This document shows positions 33,293 through 41,910 of a stretch of 64,000 nt of DNA, one piece after another. The notes beneath the pieces were generated by a model. The model ran no database searches and had not been told where the DNA came from. It worked only from the letters and a program-made list of their open reading frames with translations. Position numbers and translations under genes: made by a program. Source of the stretch: DATJIG01 sp050260515 (GTDB lineage: Bacteria; Pseudomonadota; Alphaproteobacteria; SMXQ01); NCBI GenBank assembly GCA_050260515.1, contig JBLNCI010000033.1:1-64000 (forward strand), in the 5' to 3' direction. Within the stretch, counting starts at the first letter, position 1, and each line of letters starts with the position of its first letter.

Positions 33293-33988
33293 ATGATGGA
33301 CCTTCTCACGCCCGCCGAGTGGAGCGCCCTGCGCGTCAGCCTGGTCGTCGCGTGCTACAGCGTCGCTCTGACCCTGCCGCTGGCGATCATGGCTGCCTGG
33401 CTGCTCGCGCGGGGACGGTTCTGGGGGCGGGGCGTTCTCGATGCGCTGGTACACGTCCCCTTGGTGCTGCCGCCGGTGGTCGTCGGCTACGTCCTCTTGC
33501 TCCTGTTCGGCGTCCGCGGGCCCCTGGGGGCGTTTCTCTACCAGACCTTCGGTGTCCGCCTCGTGTTCACGACCGCAGGCGCGGTGCTGGCGACGGCGGT
33601 GATGGCGTTCCCGCTGATGGTGCGCGCCATCCGGCTGTCGCTCGAAGCCATCGACCTCGGTCTCGACGAGGCCGCGCGGACGCTCGGCGCCGGGCCGTTC
33701 GACCGTTTCCGCAGCGTGATTTTGCCGCTCATGCTGCCTGGCATCCTCTCGGGCGCGATCGTCGCGTTCGCGGCGAGCCTCGGCGAGTTCGGCGCCGTGA
33801 TCACCTTCGCATCGAATATCCCCGGCGAAACGCAGACGCTGCCGCTGGCGATCTACTCGGCGATCCAGACGCCGGGCGGAGATGCCGCCGCCGCGCGTCT
33901 CGCGACGATCTCGTTCGTGCTCGCGATCCTCGGCCTGATCGCCGCGGAGCTGATGGCGCGTAACGTCCGCCGGATGCTGGGGCGATAG
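33293..33988 (+). CDS. modB: Molybdate ABC transporter permease ModB
   Basis: 231 residues, five membrane segments, with the permease EAA motif region (LDEAARTLGAGPFDRFRSVILP) and the ModB-like LGEFGAVITFASNIPGET sequence. It starts 27 nt after a ModE-type palindrome and is joined directly to modC. The periplasmic receptor gene modA is absent from both sides, unlike the usual modABC order. Confidence 0.93.
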   Translation: MMDLLTPAEWSALRVSLVVACYSVALTLPLAIMAAWLLARGRFWGRGVLDALVHVPLVLPPVVVGYVLLLLFGVRGPLGAFLYQTFGVRLVFTTAGAVLATAVMAFPLMVRAIRLSLEAIDLGLDEAARTLGAGPFDRFRSVILPLMLPGILSGAIVAFAASLGEFGAVITFASNIPGETQTLPLAIYSAIQTPGGDAAAARLATISFVLAILGLIAAELMARNVRRMLGR

Positions 33989-35071
33989 ATGCTCGACGTC
34001 GCCATCACGAAGCGGCTCGGCGCATTCACCGTCGATGTGGCGTTCACCGCGCCGGTGCCCGGCGTGACCGCGCTGTTCGGCGCCTCGGGAGCCGGCAAGA
34101 CCTCTATTGTCCGCGCGCTGGCAGGGCTCGGCCGTCCCGATTCCGGCCGCATCGCCCTGGGCGGCCTGGTCTTCTTCGATTCCGCGAAAGGCATCGACGT
34201 TCCGGTGGAACGCCGTCGGGTCGGCTACGTGTTCCAGGACTCCCGGCTGTTCCCGCATCTCACGGTCGCCGACAATCTCCGCTATGGCCTGCGGCGCGCG
34301 CCGGCTGACGATCGGCTGATCCCGTTCGATCACGTCGTGGCGCTGCTCGGAATCGGCGGATTGCTCGAGCGACGGCCGCACACGCTGTCGGGCGGCGAGC
34401 GCCAGCGCGTCGCCATCGGCCGGGCGCTGTTGTCGCAACCGCGCTTGCTGCTGATGGACGAGCCGCTCGCGTCGCTCGACGAGGACCGCAAGCGGGAGGT
34501 CCTTCCGTACATCGAGCGTCTGCGCGACGACTTGTCGCTGCCGGTCGTTTACGTCAGCCACAGCCGCGACGAGGTCGAGCGGCTGGCGCGCACCCTGATC
34601 GTGGTGGAGCAGGGGCGGGTGGTCGCCGCGGGCGAGATGGCGGAGCTGTCGGCGCGCCTCGACGTCCGTGGCATGTCGGATCGCCGCGACGCGGCGACGG
34701 TGATCGACACCACCGTGCTCGGCCACGACGAGCCGCGGCGGCTGACGCGGCTCGGCTTCGAAGGCGGCGAGCTGGTGGTCGGCGCCTTCGCCGCCGCACC
34801 GGGAGCGCGCCTGCGCGTCCTGATTCCCGCCCGGGAGGTCATCGTCGCGACGAAGCGCCCGGAGGGCATCAGCGTCCGCAACGTGCTCGCCGGCCGCGTC
34901 GGCGAGATCAACGACCGCCGCGGCGGCGATGCGCTGGTGCAGGTGCGGGTCGGCGCGACGGCGATCCTCGCCCGGGTCACCCGCGACGCCGTCGAGCGCC
35001 TCGATCTCGCGCCGGGCCGCGAGGTATACGCGCTGATCAAGGCGTCGTCGGTCGAGCGCCCCGGCGCGTAA
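33989..35071 (+). CDS. modC: Molybdate ABC transporter ATPase ModC
   Basis: 360 residues. Walker A GASGAGKTS, signature LSGGERQRVAIGRAL, Walker B LLLMDEPLASLDE, and H-loop VYVSHSRDEVERL; the C-terminal TOBE/MOP domain (about residues 290-355, ISVRNVLAGRVGEIN) binds oxyanions. It starts on the nucleotide after the modB stop. It couples ATP hydrolysis to molybdate uptake, feeding Mo-cofactor enzymes encoded elsewhere. Confidence 0.95.
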   Translation: MLDVAITKRLGAFTVDVAFTAPVPGVTALFGASGAGKTSIVRALAGLGRPDSGRIALGGLVFFDSAKGIDVPVERRRVGYVFQDSRLFPHLTVADNLRYGLRRAPADDRLIPFDHVVALLGIGGLLERRPHTLSGGERQRVAIGRALLSQPRLLLMDEPLASLDEDRKREVLPYIERLRDDLSLPVVYVSHSRDEVERLARTLIVVEQGRVVAAGEMAELSARLDVRGMSDRRDAATVIDTTVLGHDEPRRLTRLGFEGGELVVGAFAAAPGARLRVLIPAREVIVATKRPEGISVRNVLAGRVGEINDRRGGDALVQVRVGATAILARVTRDAVERLDLAPGREVYALIKASSVERPGA

Positions 35072-35129
35072 CCTAATCGCTTGCGCGTCCGCGCGTGGGT
35101 CACAACAATGGCCCGTCAAGGAGCCGCCG

Positions 35130-36494
35130 ATGCCGTCCACACCATTCGATTCCGCACTGTTCCGCGATTTCTTCGGCACTGAGCCGATGCGCGCCGTGTT
35201 CGCCGACGAGGCGCTGGTCGCGCGCTATCTCGAGGTCGAGGCGGCGCTGGCCCGCGCGGAAGCGCGGCTCGGCATCATTCCCGAGCGCGCCGCCGCCGAG
35301 ATCTCGGCAAAAGCGGATCTGTCGATCATCGACATGGCGCGCCTCAGGCGCGAGACCGAGCGCGTCGGCTATCCGATCCTGCCGCTGGTGCGGCAGATCG
35401 CGGAGCGCTGCGCCGACGGACTCGGCGAGTACGCGCACTGGGGCGCGACGACCCAGGACATCATGGATTGCGCCGTGGTGCTGCAGGTGCGCGACGCCCT
35501 CGCGCTGGTCGAGAGCGACCTCGCCGCGATCGGCGAGGCGCTGGCGAAACTCGCGCGGCGGCATCGCACGGCGACGATGGCCGGCCGCACCCACCTTCAG
35601 CACGCTCTACCGATCACCTTCGGCTACAAGGCCGCGGTGTGGCTGGCCGCGATCGATCGTCACCGCGTGCGGCTCGCCGAGCTGCGGCCGCGGGCGCTGG
35701 TCGCCGAATTCGGCGGCGCCGCCGGCACGCTCGCCTCGCTCGGCGACAAGGGCCTCGACGTGCGCCGCGAGCTCGCCAACGAGCTGAAGCTCGCCGAGCC
35801 GGCGATCACCTGGCACGTCATGCGCGATGGCCTCGCGGAAGTCGTGACCTTTCTCGGGCTCGTCACCGGCACGGTCGGCAAGATCGCGACCGACATCATG
35901 CTGATGATGCAGAACGAGGTCGCCGAGGCGTTCGAGCCGTTCGCGCCCGGTCGCGGCGCCAGCTCGACGATGCCGCAGAAGCGCAACCCGATCAGCTGCG
36001 AGCTGATCCTGGCCTGCGGCAAGGGCGTCCGCCAGCAGGTCGCGCTGATGCTCGACGCGATGGTGCAGGATCACGAGCGGGCGACGGGACCGTGGCACGC
36101 CGAGTGGCTCGCTATGCCGGAGAGCTTCCTGCTGACCGCGAGCGCGCTCCATCAGGCGCGCTTCCTGCTCGAGGGACTCGAGATCGACGACAAGCGCATG
36201 CGCGCCAATCTCGACCTCACCGGCGGGCTCATCGTCGCCGAGGCGGTGATGATGGCGCTGGCGCCGAAGCTCGGCCGCCAGAACGCCCACGACGTGGTCT
36301 ACGACGCGTGCCGCCGCGCGCTCGACGAGAAGCGGCCCTTCGTCGATGTGCTGAAGGCCAATCCCGACATCATGCGCCAGGTGTCCGAGGCCGATCTCGC
36401 GGCGCTCGTCGAGCCTGCGAACTACGTCGGGCTCGCGGCGGAGATGGTCGATGCGGTGCTGGCGGGGCGCGCCAAAGGGGCGAACCGTGGGTGA
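35130..36494 (+). CDS. pcaB: 3-carboxymuconate cycloisomerase-like (ASL/fumarase superfamily)
   Basis: 454 residues. The lyase superfamily signature SSTMPQKRNPISCEL is at about residues 274-288, and WGATTQDIMD with MAGRTHLQHALPITFG mark the active-site segments, as in PcaB. PcaB converts 3-carboxy-cis,cis-muconate to the muconolactone after protocatechuate 3,4-cleavage. The remaining pca genes lie 16 kb downstream, so this may instead be a paralogue acting on another lactone; adenylosuccinate lyase itself is less likely. The LysR gene overlaps its end. Confidence 0.78.
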   Translation: MPSTPFDSALFRDFFGTEPMRAVFADEALVARYLEVEAALARAEARLGIIPERAAAEISAKADLSIIDMARLRRETERVGYPILPLVRQIAERCADGLGEYAHWGATTQDIMDCAVVLQVRDALALVESDLAAIGEALAKLARRHRTATMAGRTHLQHALPITFGYKAAVWLAAIDRHRVRLAELRPRALVAEFGGAAGTLASLGDKGLDVRRELANELKLAEPAITWHVMRDGLAEVVTFLGLVTGTVGKIATDIMLMMQNEVAEAFEPFAPGRGASSTMPQKRNPISCELILACGKGVRQQVALMLDAMVQDHERATGPWHAEWLAMPESFLLTASALHQARFLLEGLEIDDKRMRANLDLTGGLIVAEAVMMALAPKLGRQNAHDVVYDACRRALDEKRPFVDVLKANPDIMRQVSEADLAALVEPANYVGLAAEMVDAVLAGRAKGANRG

Positions 36495-37392
36495 GACGAC
36501 GGGCATGGAAATGTTTGTCCGCGTGGTCGAGCGCGGCAGCTTCTCGGCGGCGGCCCAAGATCTGAACCTTACGCCGTCGGCGATCAGCAAGCAGGTGAGT
36601 CGGCTCGAGGGCGAGCTCGGCGTGCGGTTGATCAACCGCTCGACCCACGACCTCAACCTAACCGAGGCGGGAAAGATCTACTACGATCGCTGCCTCAAGA
36701 TTCTCCGCGAGATCGAGCAGGCGCGCGAGGCCGTGCACGAGGCGAACGCGACGTTGTCGGGGACGCTCAAGATCCACGTCACGCCAGGGACCGGACAGCT
36801 GATCGTGCTGCCGATCCTCAACGAGTTCCTCCGCGTCCATCCAGCGCTGTCGGTCGATCTCACCGTCGAGCCGGCCTACGTGGATGTGCTCCAGAACGGC
36901 CTCGACATCTCGATCCGCAGCGGCACCGGCGACGACAGCAATCTGCGCTACACCTCGGTCGAGTGCCGCGCGCTGACGCCGGTCAAGTACCTGATCTGCG
37001 CGAGTGACGAGTACTTCAAGCGCTGCGGGAAGCCGAAGGAGCCGCGCGATCTCGCACGCCACGACTGCGTCATCTACACCGCCCAGCCCTCCGCCGAGCA
37101 GTGGTGGTTCATGGACGGCAAGAAGCGCTACAGCGTCAACGTGAAGGGGCGCTATCGAGCCGACGACTGGTCGGCCATCCACAACGCCGTCCGGGACGGG
37201 CTCGGCATCGGCCGCCTGCTGGCGCCATCGTCCAATCTGCTCGGTGGGTCGCTGAAGGTGATCTTTCCGGCCGAGACGGTTTGCGACCGCCAGATCTGGG
37301 CGTTCTACCCACGCGCGCGCACTCAGCCGCGCAAGCTGACGCTGTTGCTCGACTACCTCCAGGCCGCGCTGGAGCGGTCGCAGCGGTCATGA
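36487..37392 (+). CDS. LysR-family transcriptional regulator
   Basis: 301 residues from a GTG overlapping pcaB by 8 nt (ATG at 36505 is the alternative). The N-terminal winged helix-turn-helix reads MEMFVRVVERGSFSAAAQDL, LTPSAISKQVSRLEGELG, and an inducer domain follows (GTLKIHVTPGTGQLIVLPIL). It probably controls the aromatic genes that start 119 nt downstream, responding to a pathway acid. It is not obviously PcaQ. Confidence 0.88.
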   Translation: MGETTGMEMFVRVVERGSFSAAAQDLNLTPSAISKQVSRLEGELGVRLINRSTHDLNLTEAGKIYYDRCLKILREIEQAREAVHEANATLSGTLKIHVTPGTGQLIVLPILNEFLRVHPALSVDLTVEPAYVDVLQNGLDISIRSGTGDDSNLRYTSVECRALTPVKYLICASDEYFKRCGKPKEPRDLARHDCVIYTAQPSAEQWWFMDGKKRYSVNVKGRYRADDWSAIHNAVRDGLGIGRLLAPSSNLLGGSLKVIFPAETVCDRQIWAFYPRARTQPRKLTLLLDYLQAALERSQRS

Positions 37393-37511
37393 AAATTAGG
37401 AAAAACAAGTTTCCCCTTCCGGACCTTCACAGCCGGCATCCTTGACCCCTATGGTTCGGAAAGGCTGCGCCCGCGCCGTGCGGCCGCGCATCGCGTTCAG
37501 GGAGGCACAGC

Positions 37512-38648
37512 GTGGCGAGTTCCGTGGCGGCCGGCTCCGACAAGCCGGTGAAATTCCTGCTCGATCCGTATCTCGACTGGGTGGGGCGCGAGGGCATCCC
37601 CGTTGTCGAGGACTTTGGCATCGATCTCCTGAAGGTCGAGACCGGGCGCTGGGCCCGCTTCGACGCATCTGGCGCCGTCGTCCACATGAAGGGCCGCGGC
37701 GATTTCATGTCGCTGTTCTTGATCGATTTGGCGCCGGGCGGGCGGACTTCGCCGCAGCAGCACCTCTTCGAGGAGGTGATCTACGTCCTTGAGGGCCGCG
37801 GCTCGACCACTGTGGAGGCCAGCGACGGCCGCAAGCATACGTTCGAGTGGGGACCGAAGAGCCTGTTCGCGCTGCCGCTCAACGCGCGGTACCAGCACTT
37901 CAACGGGTCGGGCCAGGAGCGGGCGCGGCTGTGCTCGGCGACCAACCTGCCGCTGATCCTCAACGTTTTCCATAATGAGGGGTTTGTTTTCCAGAACCCC
38001 TACCAATTCCCGGAACGCGAGGGCGAGGGCCGCTTCTTCTCCGGCGAAGGCGAGTTTCTGCCGGTGCGCCCCGGCCGACACATGTGGGAGACGAACTTCA
38101 TTCCCGATCTCTCGACGCTCGAACTGCGCGGCTGGAAGGAACGCGGTGCCGGCGGCAGCTCGATCATCTTCACTCTTGCGGACGGTCTCATGCACGCGCA
38201 CTCCTCGGAGATGCCGGTCGGCACCTACAAGAAGGGCCACCGGCACGGCGCCGACTTCCACGTGTTCTGCGTTCACGGCACCGGATACTCGCTGCTCTGG
38301 TATCCCGGCGACAAGGATTTCCGGCGTGTCGACTGGCAGCACGGGGTTGTGTTCACTCCGCCTGACGGCATGTTCCATCAGCACTTCAACACCAACCCGA
38401 CGCCCGCGCGTTATCTCGCCATCGCCGTCGGCAGCCAGCGCTATCCGTTCGTCGAATCGAAGCGCCGCCTGTTCGACTTCGGCGTCGACACGTCGGTGAA
38501 GGATGGCGGCAACCAGATCGAGTACGAGGATCAGGACCCGCGCATCCACGAGATTTATCTGCGCGAGCTCAAGAAGACCGGCGTCGAGTCTTGCATGGGG
38601 CAGTTCATCGACGAGACACCGTACAAGGCGAAGCTCGCCGCGCAATGA
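37512..38648 (+). CDS. Bicupin protein 1, putative aromatic-pathway enzyme
   Basis: 378 residues from GTG with GGAGG 7 nt upstream. Two cupin domains are seen: the first has APGGRTSPQQHLFEEVIYVLEG, the second PVGTYKKGHRHGADFHVFCV and PPDGMFHQHF, with several candidate metal His/Glu. The second cupin keeps H-x-H and downstream HQHF ligands, the first is less complete. The substrate is unknown; a dioxygenase, decarboxylase or isomerase role in aromatic catabolism is inferred from neighbours. It shares clear homology with the next gene. Confidence 0.72.
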   Translation: MASSVAAGSDKPVKFLLDPYLDWVGREGIPVVEDFGIDLLKVETGRWARFDASGAVVHMKGRGDFMSLFLIDLAPGGRTSPQQHLFEEVIYVLEGRGSTTVEASDGRKHTFEWGPKSLFALPLNARYQHFNGSGQERARLCSATNLPLILNVFHNEGFVFQNPYQFPEREGEGRFFSGEGEFLPVRPGRHMWETNFIPDLSTLELRGWKERGAGGSSIIFTLADGLMHAHSSEMPVGTYKKGHRHGADFHVFCVHGTGYSLLWYPGDKDFRRVDWQHGVVFTPPDGMFHQHFNTNPTPARYLAIAVGSQRYPFVESKRRLFDFGVDTSVKDGGNQIEYEDQDPRIHEIYLRELKKTGVESCMGQFIDETPYKAKLAAQ

Positions 38649-39823
38649 CGCTGCCGGACAGGGAGACGAGCGTGGTTGAAAAGACCGGCAAGCCGAAGCT
38701 CGAGCTGACCGAGGCCGATCGCGCCGCGGGCATCCTCGGCGACCCGTACGTGGAGTGGGCGGCGGGCGAGGGCGTGCCGGTGCATGAGGACTTCGGCCTC
38801 GATCTCCTGGCTCTCGACGTGAAGCCGTGGGCTCGGTTCGGGGTTCCGGGCTGCATCGCCCACGTGAAAGGCCGCAGCGACTTCCTCACTCTCTTCGTGC
38901 TTGAGATCCCGCCGGGCGGCCGTACCGTCCCGATGCGGCACCTGTTCGAGACCGTCGCCTACGGGCTCTCGGGCTCCGGCACCACCGTGGTGCGGATCGG
39001 GATGAATCGCGAGCAAGCGTTCGAGTGGGGCGAGAAGAGTGTGTTCGCGATTCCGCTCAACGCACCTTACCGGCTGTTCAATGCTTCGGGACGGACGCCT
39101 GCGCGAGTCGTCCTCGCTTGCAGCATGCCCGCCGTGTTCAACATGTTCCGCAACGAGGAATTCGTCTTCCGCAACGAATTCCAGTTCGTCGAGCGGGAGG
39201 GCGTCGGTCACTTCAACGGCGATGGCGATTTCGTCGCGGTGCGGTCGGGCCGCCACATGTGGGAGACCAACTTCATCCCCGACGTGAGCGCTCTGCGCCT
39301 CGAGTCGTACGAGGGGCGCGGCGCCGGCGGGACGAACATCAAGCTGGTGCTCGCGGACGGCACGATCCACGCCCACGTATCGGAGATGCCCGTCGGCACC
39401 TACAAGAAGGGCCATCGCCACGGTCCCGACGTGCACGTGTTCTGCGTCTCGGGCAGCGGCTACTCGCTGCTGTGGTACGAGGGCGATACAGACTTCGTTC
39501 GGGTCGACTGGCGGCATGGCGTGGTTTATGCGCCGCCCGACGGAATGTTCCACCAGCACTTCGCCACCAGCCGGGACTCCGCCCGCTACCTCGCGATCGG
39601 ATTCGGTAGCATCCTCTATCCGTATACGAACCAGATGCGGAAGATCTTCCTCGGCTCCGACGTCGATGTGAAGCAGGGCGGCAACCAGATCGAGTACGAG
39701 GACCAGGACCCCCGCATCCATCAGATCTACCTCGCCGAGCTCGCGAAGACCGGCGCGCAGTCGGCCATGGGGGCGTTCATCGACGAATCCCACGATCGTT
39801 CGAAGGTCAAAACAGCGGGATGA
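38645..39823 (+). CDS. Bicupin protein 2, paralogue of the preceding gene
   Basis: 392 residues from an ATG overlapping the previous stop (ATGA). It is collinear with bicupin 1: FVLEIPPGGRTVPMRHLFE in the first cupin and PVGTYKKGHRHGPDVHVFCV, PPDGMFHQHF in the second, with a shared C-terminus (GGNQIEYEDQDPRIHQIYL). The two probably form a heteromer or successive steps. A Bug receptor gene follows 35 nt later, suggesting one transcription unit. Confidence 0.72.
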   Translation: MTLPDRETSVVEKTGKPKLELTEADRAAGILGDPYVEWAAGEGVPVHEDFGLDLLALDVKPWARFGVPGCIAHVKGRSDFLTLFVLEIPPGGRTVPMRHLFETVAYGLSGSGTTVVRIGMNREQAFEWGEKSVFAIPLNAPYRLFNASGRTPARVVLACSMPAVFNMFRNEEFVFRNEFQFVEREGVGHFNGDGDFVAVRSGRHMWETNFIPDVSALRLESYEGRGAGGTNIKLVLADGTIHAHVSEMPVGTYKKGHRHGPDVHVFCVSGSGYSLLWYEGDTDFVRVDWRHGVVYAPPDGMFHQHFATSRDSARYLAIGFGSILYPYTNQMRKIFLGSDVDVKQGGNQIEYEDQDPRIHQIYLAELAKTGAQSAMGAFIDESHDRSKVKTAG

Positions 39824-39858
39824 ACCTCGCGTACCAGGGAAGCACATAGGAGACGAAC

Positions 39859-40896
39859 ATGAGAATCACTCAGGCGACATTCGCGGCGATCCTTGCCGCT
39901 GCAAGCCTGCTGGCGCCAGGTCTCGCGTCCGCCGACGCGGTGGAGGACTTCTACAAGGGTAAGTCGATCACGGTGACGATCGGCACCGAGGCAGGAGGCG
40001 GCTACGATCAGTACGCGCGCACGCTGTCGCGTCACATCGGCCGGTTCATTCCGGGGAAACCCACGCTGATCGCGAAGAACGTCCCCGGTGCCGACGGGCT
40101 TCAAGCGACGAGCCGGCTGTACGCGATCGCGCCGAAGGACGGGACGGAGATCGGCACGTTCCATCGCGACATCCCCGTGCTCCCGCTGCTCGGGCTGGTG
40201 AAGATCGACTACGACCCGACGAAGTTCGGCTGGATCGGCAGCATGAACGAGGAGACCACGATCTGCATGTCGTGGCACACGAGCCCGGTGAAGACGTTCC
40301 AGGACACCTTCACGCACCAGTTGATCGTCGGCGTCACCGCAGCCGGTGCCACGCTCGATACCTTCGAGGCACCGCTGATCAACCTGTTCGGCGCGAAGCT
40401 CAAGGTCGTCGCCGGTTATCGCGGCGGCCAGAACATCGACCTCGCGATGGAGAAAGGCGAGATCGACGGCCGCTGCGGCGTGTCGTGGTCCAGCCTCGTG
40501 GTTCGCAATGCCTCGTGGTTCACGGACAAGAAGATCAACGTCCTGCTGCAGCTTGGGCTCGACCCGCATCCGGACCTCAAAGGGGTCCCGATGGTGCAGG
40601 ATCTGGTCAAATCCCAGCAGGACAAGGACGCGCTCAACCTGTTGCTGATCCCGGGCCTGATCGGGCGTCCCTACCTGACGCCGCCGGACGTGCCGAAGGA
40701 GCGCCTCGCTGCCCTGCGCGCCGCGTTCAATGCGACGCTGAAGGACGAGGACTTCCTCGCCGACGCGAAGAAGCAGCGGATGGAGATCCAACTCGTGACC
40801 GGCGAGCAGGTCGAGAAGGTCGTGCGCGACGCCTATGCCGCGCCGAAGCCGGTGCTCGAGCGTGCCAAGGAGCTGATGAAGGGGTCGGTCGAGTGA
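39859..40896 (+). CDS. TTT-type solute receptor (Bug family)
   Basis: 345 residues. Signal peptide ends near LASADAVEDF; Bug motifs ITVTIGTEAGGGYDQYART, FIPGKPTLIAKNVPGADGLQ and HPDLKGVPMVQDLVKS. It follows the bicupins and precedes a NahE-like aldolase, so its ligand is probably the aromatic growth substrate of this unit. No TctAB partner is present. Confidence 0.87.
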   Translation: MRITQATFAAILAAASLLAPGLASADAVEDFYKGKSITVTIGTEAGGGYDQYARTLSRHIGRFIPGKPTLIAKNVPGADGLQATSRLYAIAPKDGTEIGTFHRDIPVLPLLGLVKIDYDPTKFGWIGSMNEETTICMSWHTSPVKTFQDTFTHQLIVGVTAAGATLDTFEAPLINLFGAKLKVVAGYRGGQNIDLAMEKGEIDGRCGVSWSSLVVRNASWFTDKKINVLLQLGLDPHPDLKGVPMVQDLVKSQQDKDALNLLLIPGLIGRPYLTPPDVPKERLAALRAAFNATLKDEDFLADAKKQRMEIQLVTGEQVEKVVRDAYAAPKPVLERAKELMKGSVE

Positions 40897-40929
40897 TGGG
40901 TCGGCCGCAACGGTGATCGGGAGCAGCGC

Positions 40930-41910
40930 ATGCGTCTGAGCGTCGACGACATAACCGGGGTGGTGGGCATCGTGCCGACGCCCGCCGTGCCCGGCGCGGA
41001 CCGCTGGGACGCGCAGAACACCGTCAATCTCCGCGAGACGGAGAAGATGATGGAGGCTGTGGTCGGGGCGGGCATCGAGATCGTGATGACCACCGGCACC
41101 TTCGGCGAATGCGCGACCCTCACCTGGCCGGAGCTGCGCGACTTCGTCGACTGCGTGGTGCAGACGACGCGGAAGCGCGCGCCGGTGTTCGCCGGGATCA
41201 CGACGCTCAACACGCGGGATACCATCGAGCGCGGCCGCGCGCTGGTGGACCTCGGCGCCGACGGCCTCTTCGTCGGCCGGCCGATGTGGCTGCCGCTCGA
41301 CGACAAGGGCATCGTCCGGTTCTACCGCGATCTCGCCGAGGCCATGCCTCACGTTCCGCTGGTGGTCTACGACAATCCGCTGGCGTTCAAGGGCAAGATC
41401 TCGACGGAGGCCTACAGGCAGATCGCGGCGATCCCGCAGACCGTCGCGTCGAAGCACGTCGGCGGGCCGTCGCTGGAAGGCGATCTGCTGGCGGTCGGCA
41501 AGGGGCTCCGGCTGCTGCCGCTCGAGCCCGACTGGTGTGCGCTTGCCGAGAAACACCCGGACCTCGCCAAGGCGTGTTGGTCGGGGAGCGTCGCCTGCGC
41601 CCCGGCGCCGATCGCGGCTCTGTCGAAGGCAATCCTCGCCCGCGACTGGCCGCGGGCGCGCGCGCTCACCGAGAAGGTGACGTGGGCGCAGCAGCCGATG
41701 TTCCCCGGCGGCGATCTCGCGACTTTCATGAGCTACAGCATCCAGCTCGGCCACGTCCGCTTTGCCGCGGCCGGGCTGATCGATCCCGGTCCGACGCGGC
41801 CGCCGTACGTCGGCGCGCCGGAGGAGTACGTCGCGGGATCCGTCGAGTGCGGCCGGCGCTGGGCCCAGCTCCAGCGCGAGTTCACGTCGAGCCCTGTGGG
41901 AGTCTCGTGA
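40930..41910 (+). CDS. NahE-like hydratase-aldolase (DHDPS superfamily)
   Basis: 326 residues, class I aldolase barrel. GTFGECATLTW (residues 56-66), the pyruvate-site Tyr147 (VVYDNP) and Schiff-base Lys175 (ASKHVG) match trans-o-hydroxybenzylidenepyruvate hydratase-aldolase (NahE/PhdG) better than DapA. Such enzymes cleave aromatic 2-oxobutenoates to an aldehyde and pyruvate. This implies an unsaturated oxo-acid intermediate in the pathway. Its stop overlaps the start of the gentisate dioxygenase gene by one base. Confidence 0.82.
   Translation: MRLSVDDITGVVGIVPTPAVPGADRWDAQNTVNLRETEKMMEAVVGAGIEIVMTTGTFGECATLTWPELRDFVDCVVQTTRKRAPVFAGITTLNTRDTIERGRALVDLGADGLFVGRPMWLPLDDKGIVRFYRDLAEAMPHVPLVVYDNPLAFKGKISTEAYRQIAAIPQTVASKHVGGPSLEGDLLAVGKGLRLLPLEPDWCALAEKHPDLAKACWSGSVACAPAPIAALSKAILARDWPRARALTEKVTWAQQPMFPGGDLATFMSYSIQLGHVRFAAAGLIDPGPTRPPYVGAPEEYVAGSVECGRRWAQLQREFTSSPVGVS

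Noticed and set aside
33272..35179. 635-codon minus-strand frame over modBC
   Set aside because: Antisense to two clearly recognised genes; high-GC open frames are common here.
35130..36494. Adenylosuccinate lyase
   Set aside because: Same superfamily, but the length, motifs and catabolic context favour a carboxymuconate cycloisomerase-like enzyme.
37399..37414. GGAAA...TTTCC inverted repeat between the LysR gene and bicupin 1
   Set aside because: Arms of only five bases; not distinguishable from chance, though the place would fit a LysR operator.
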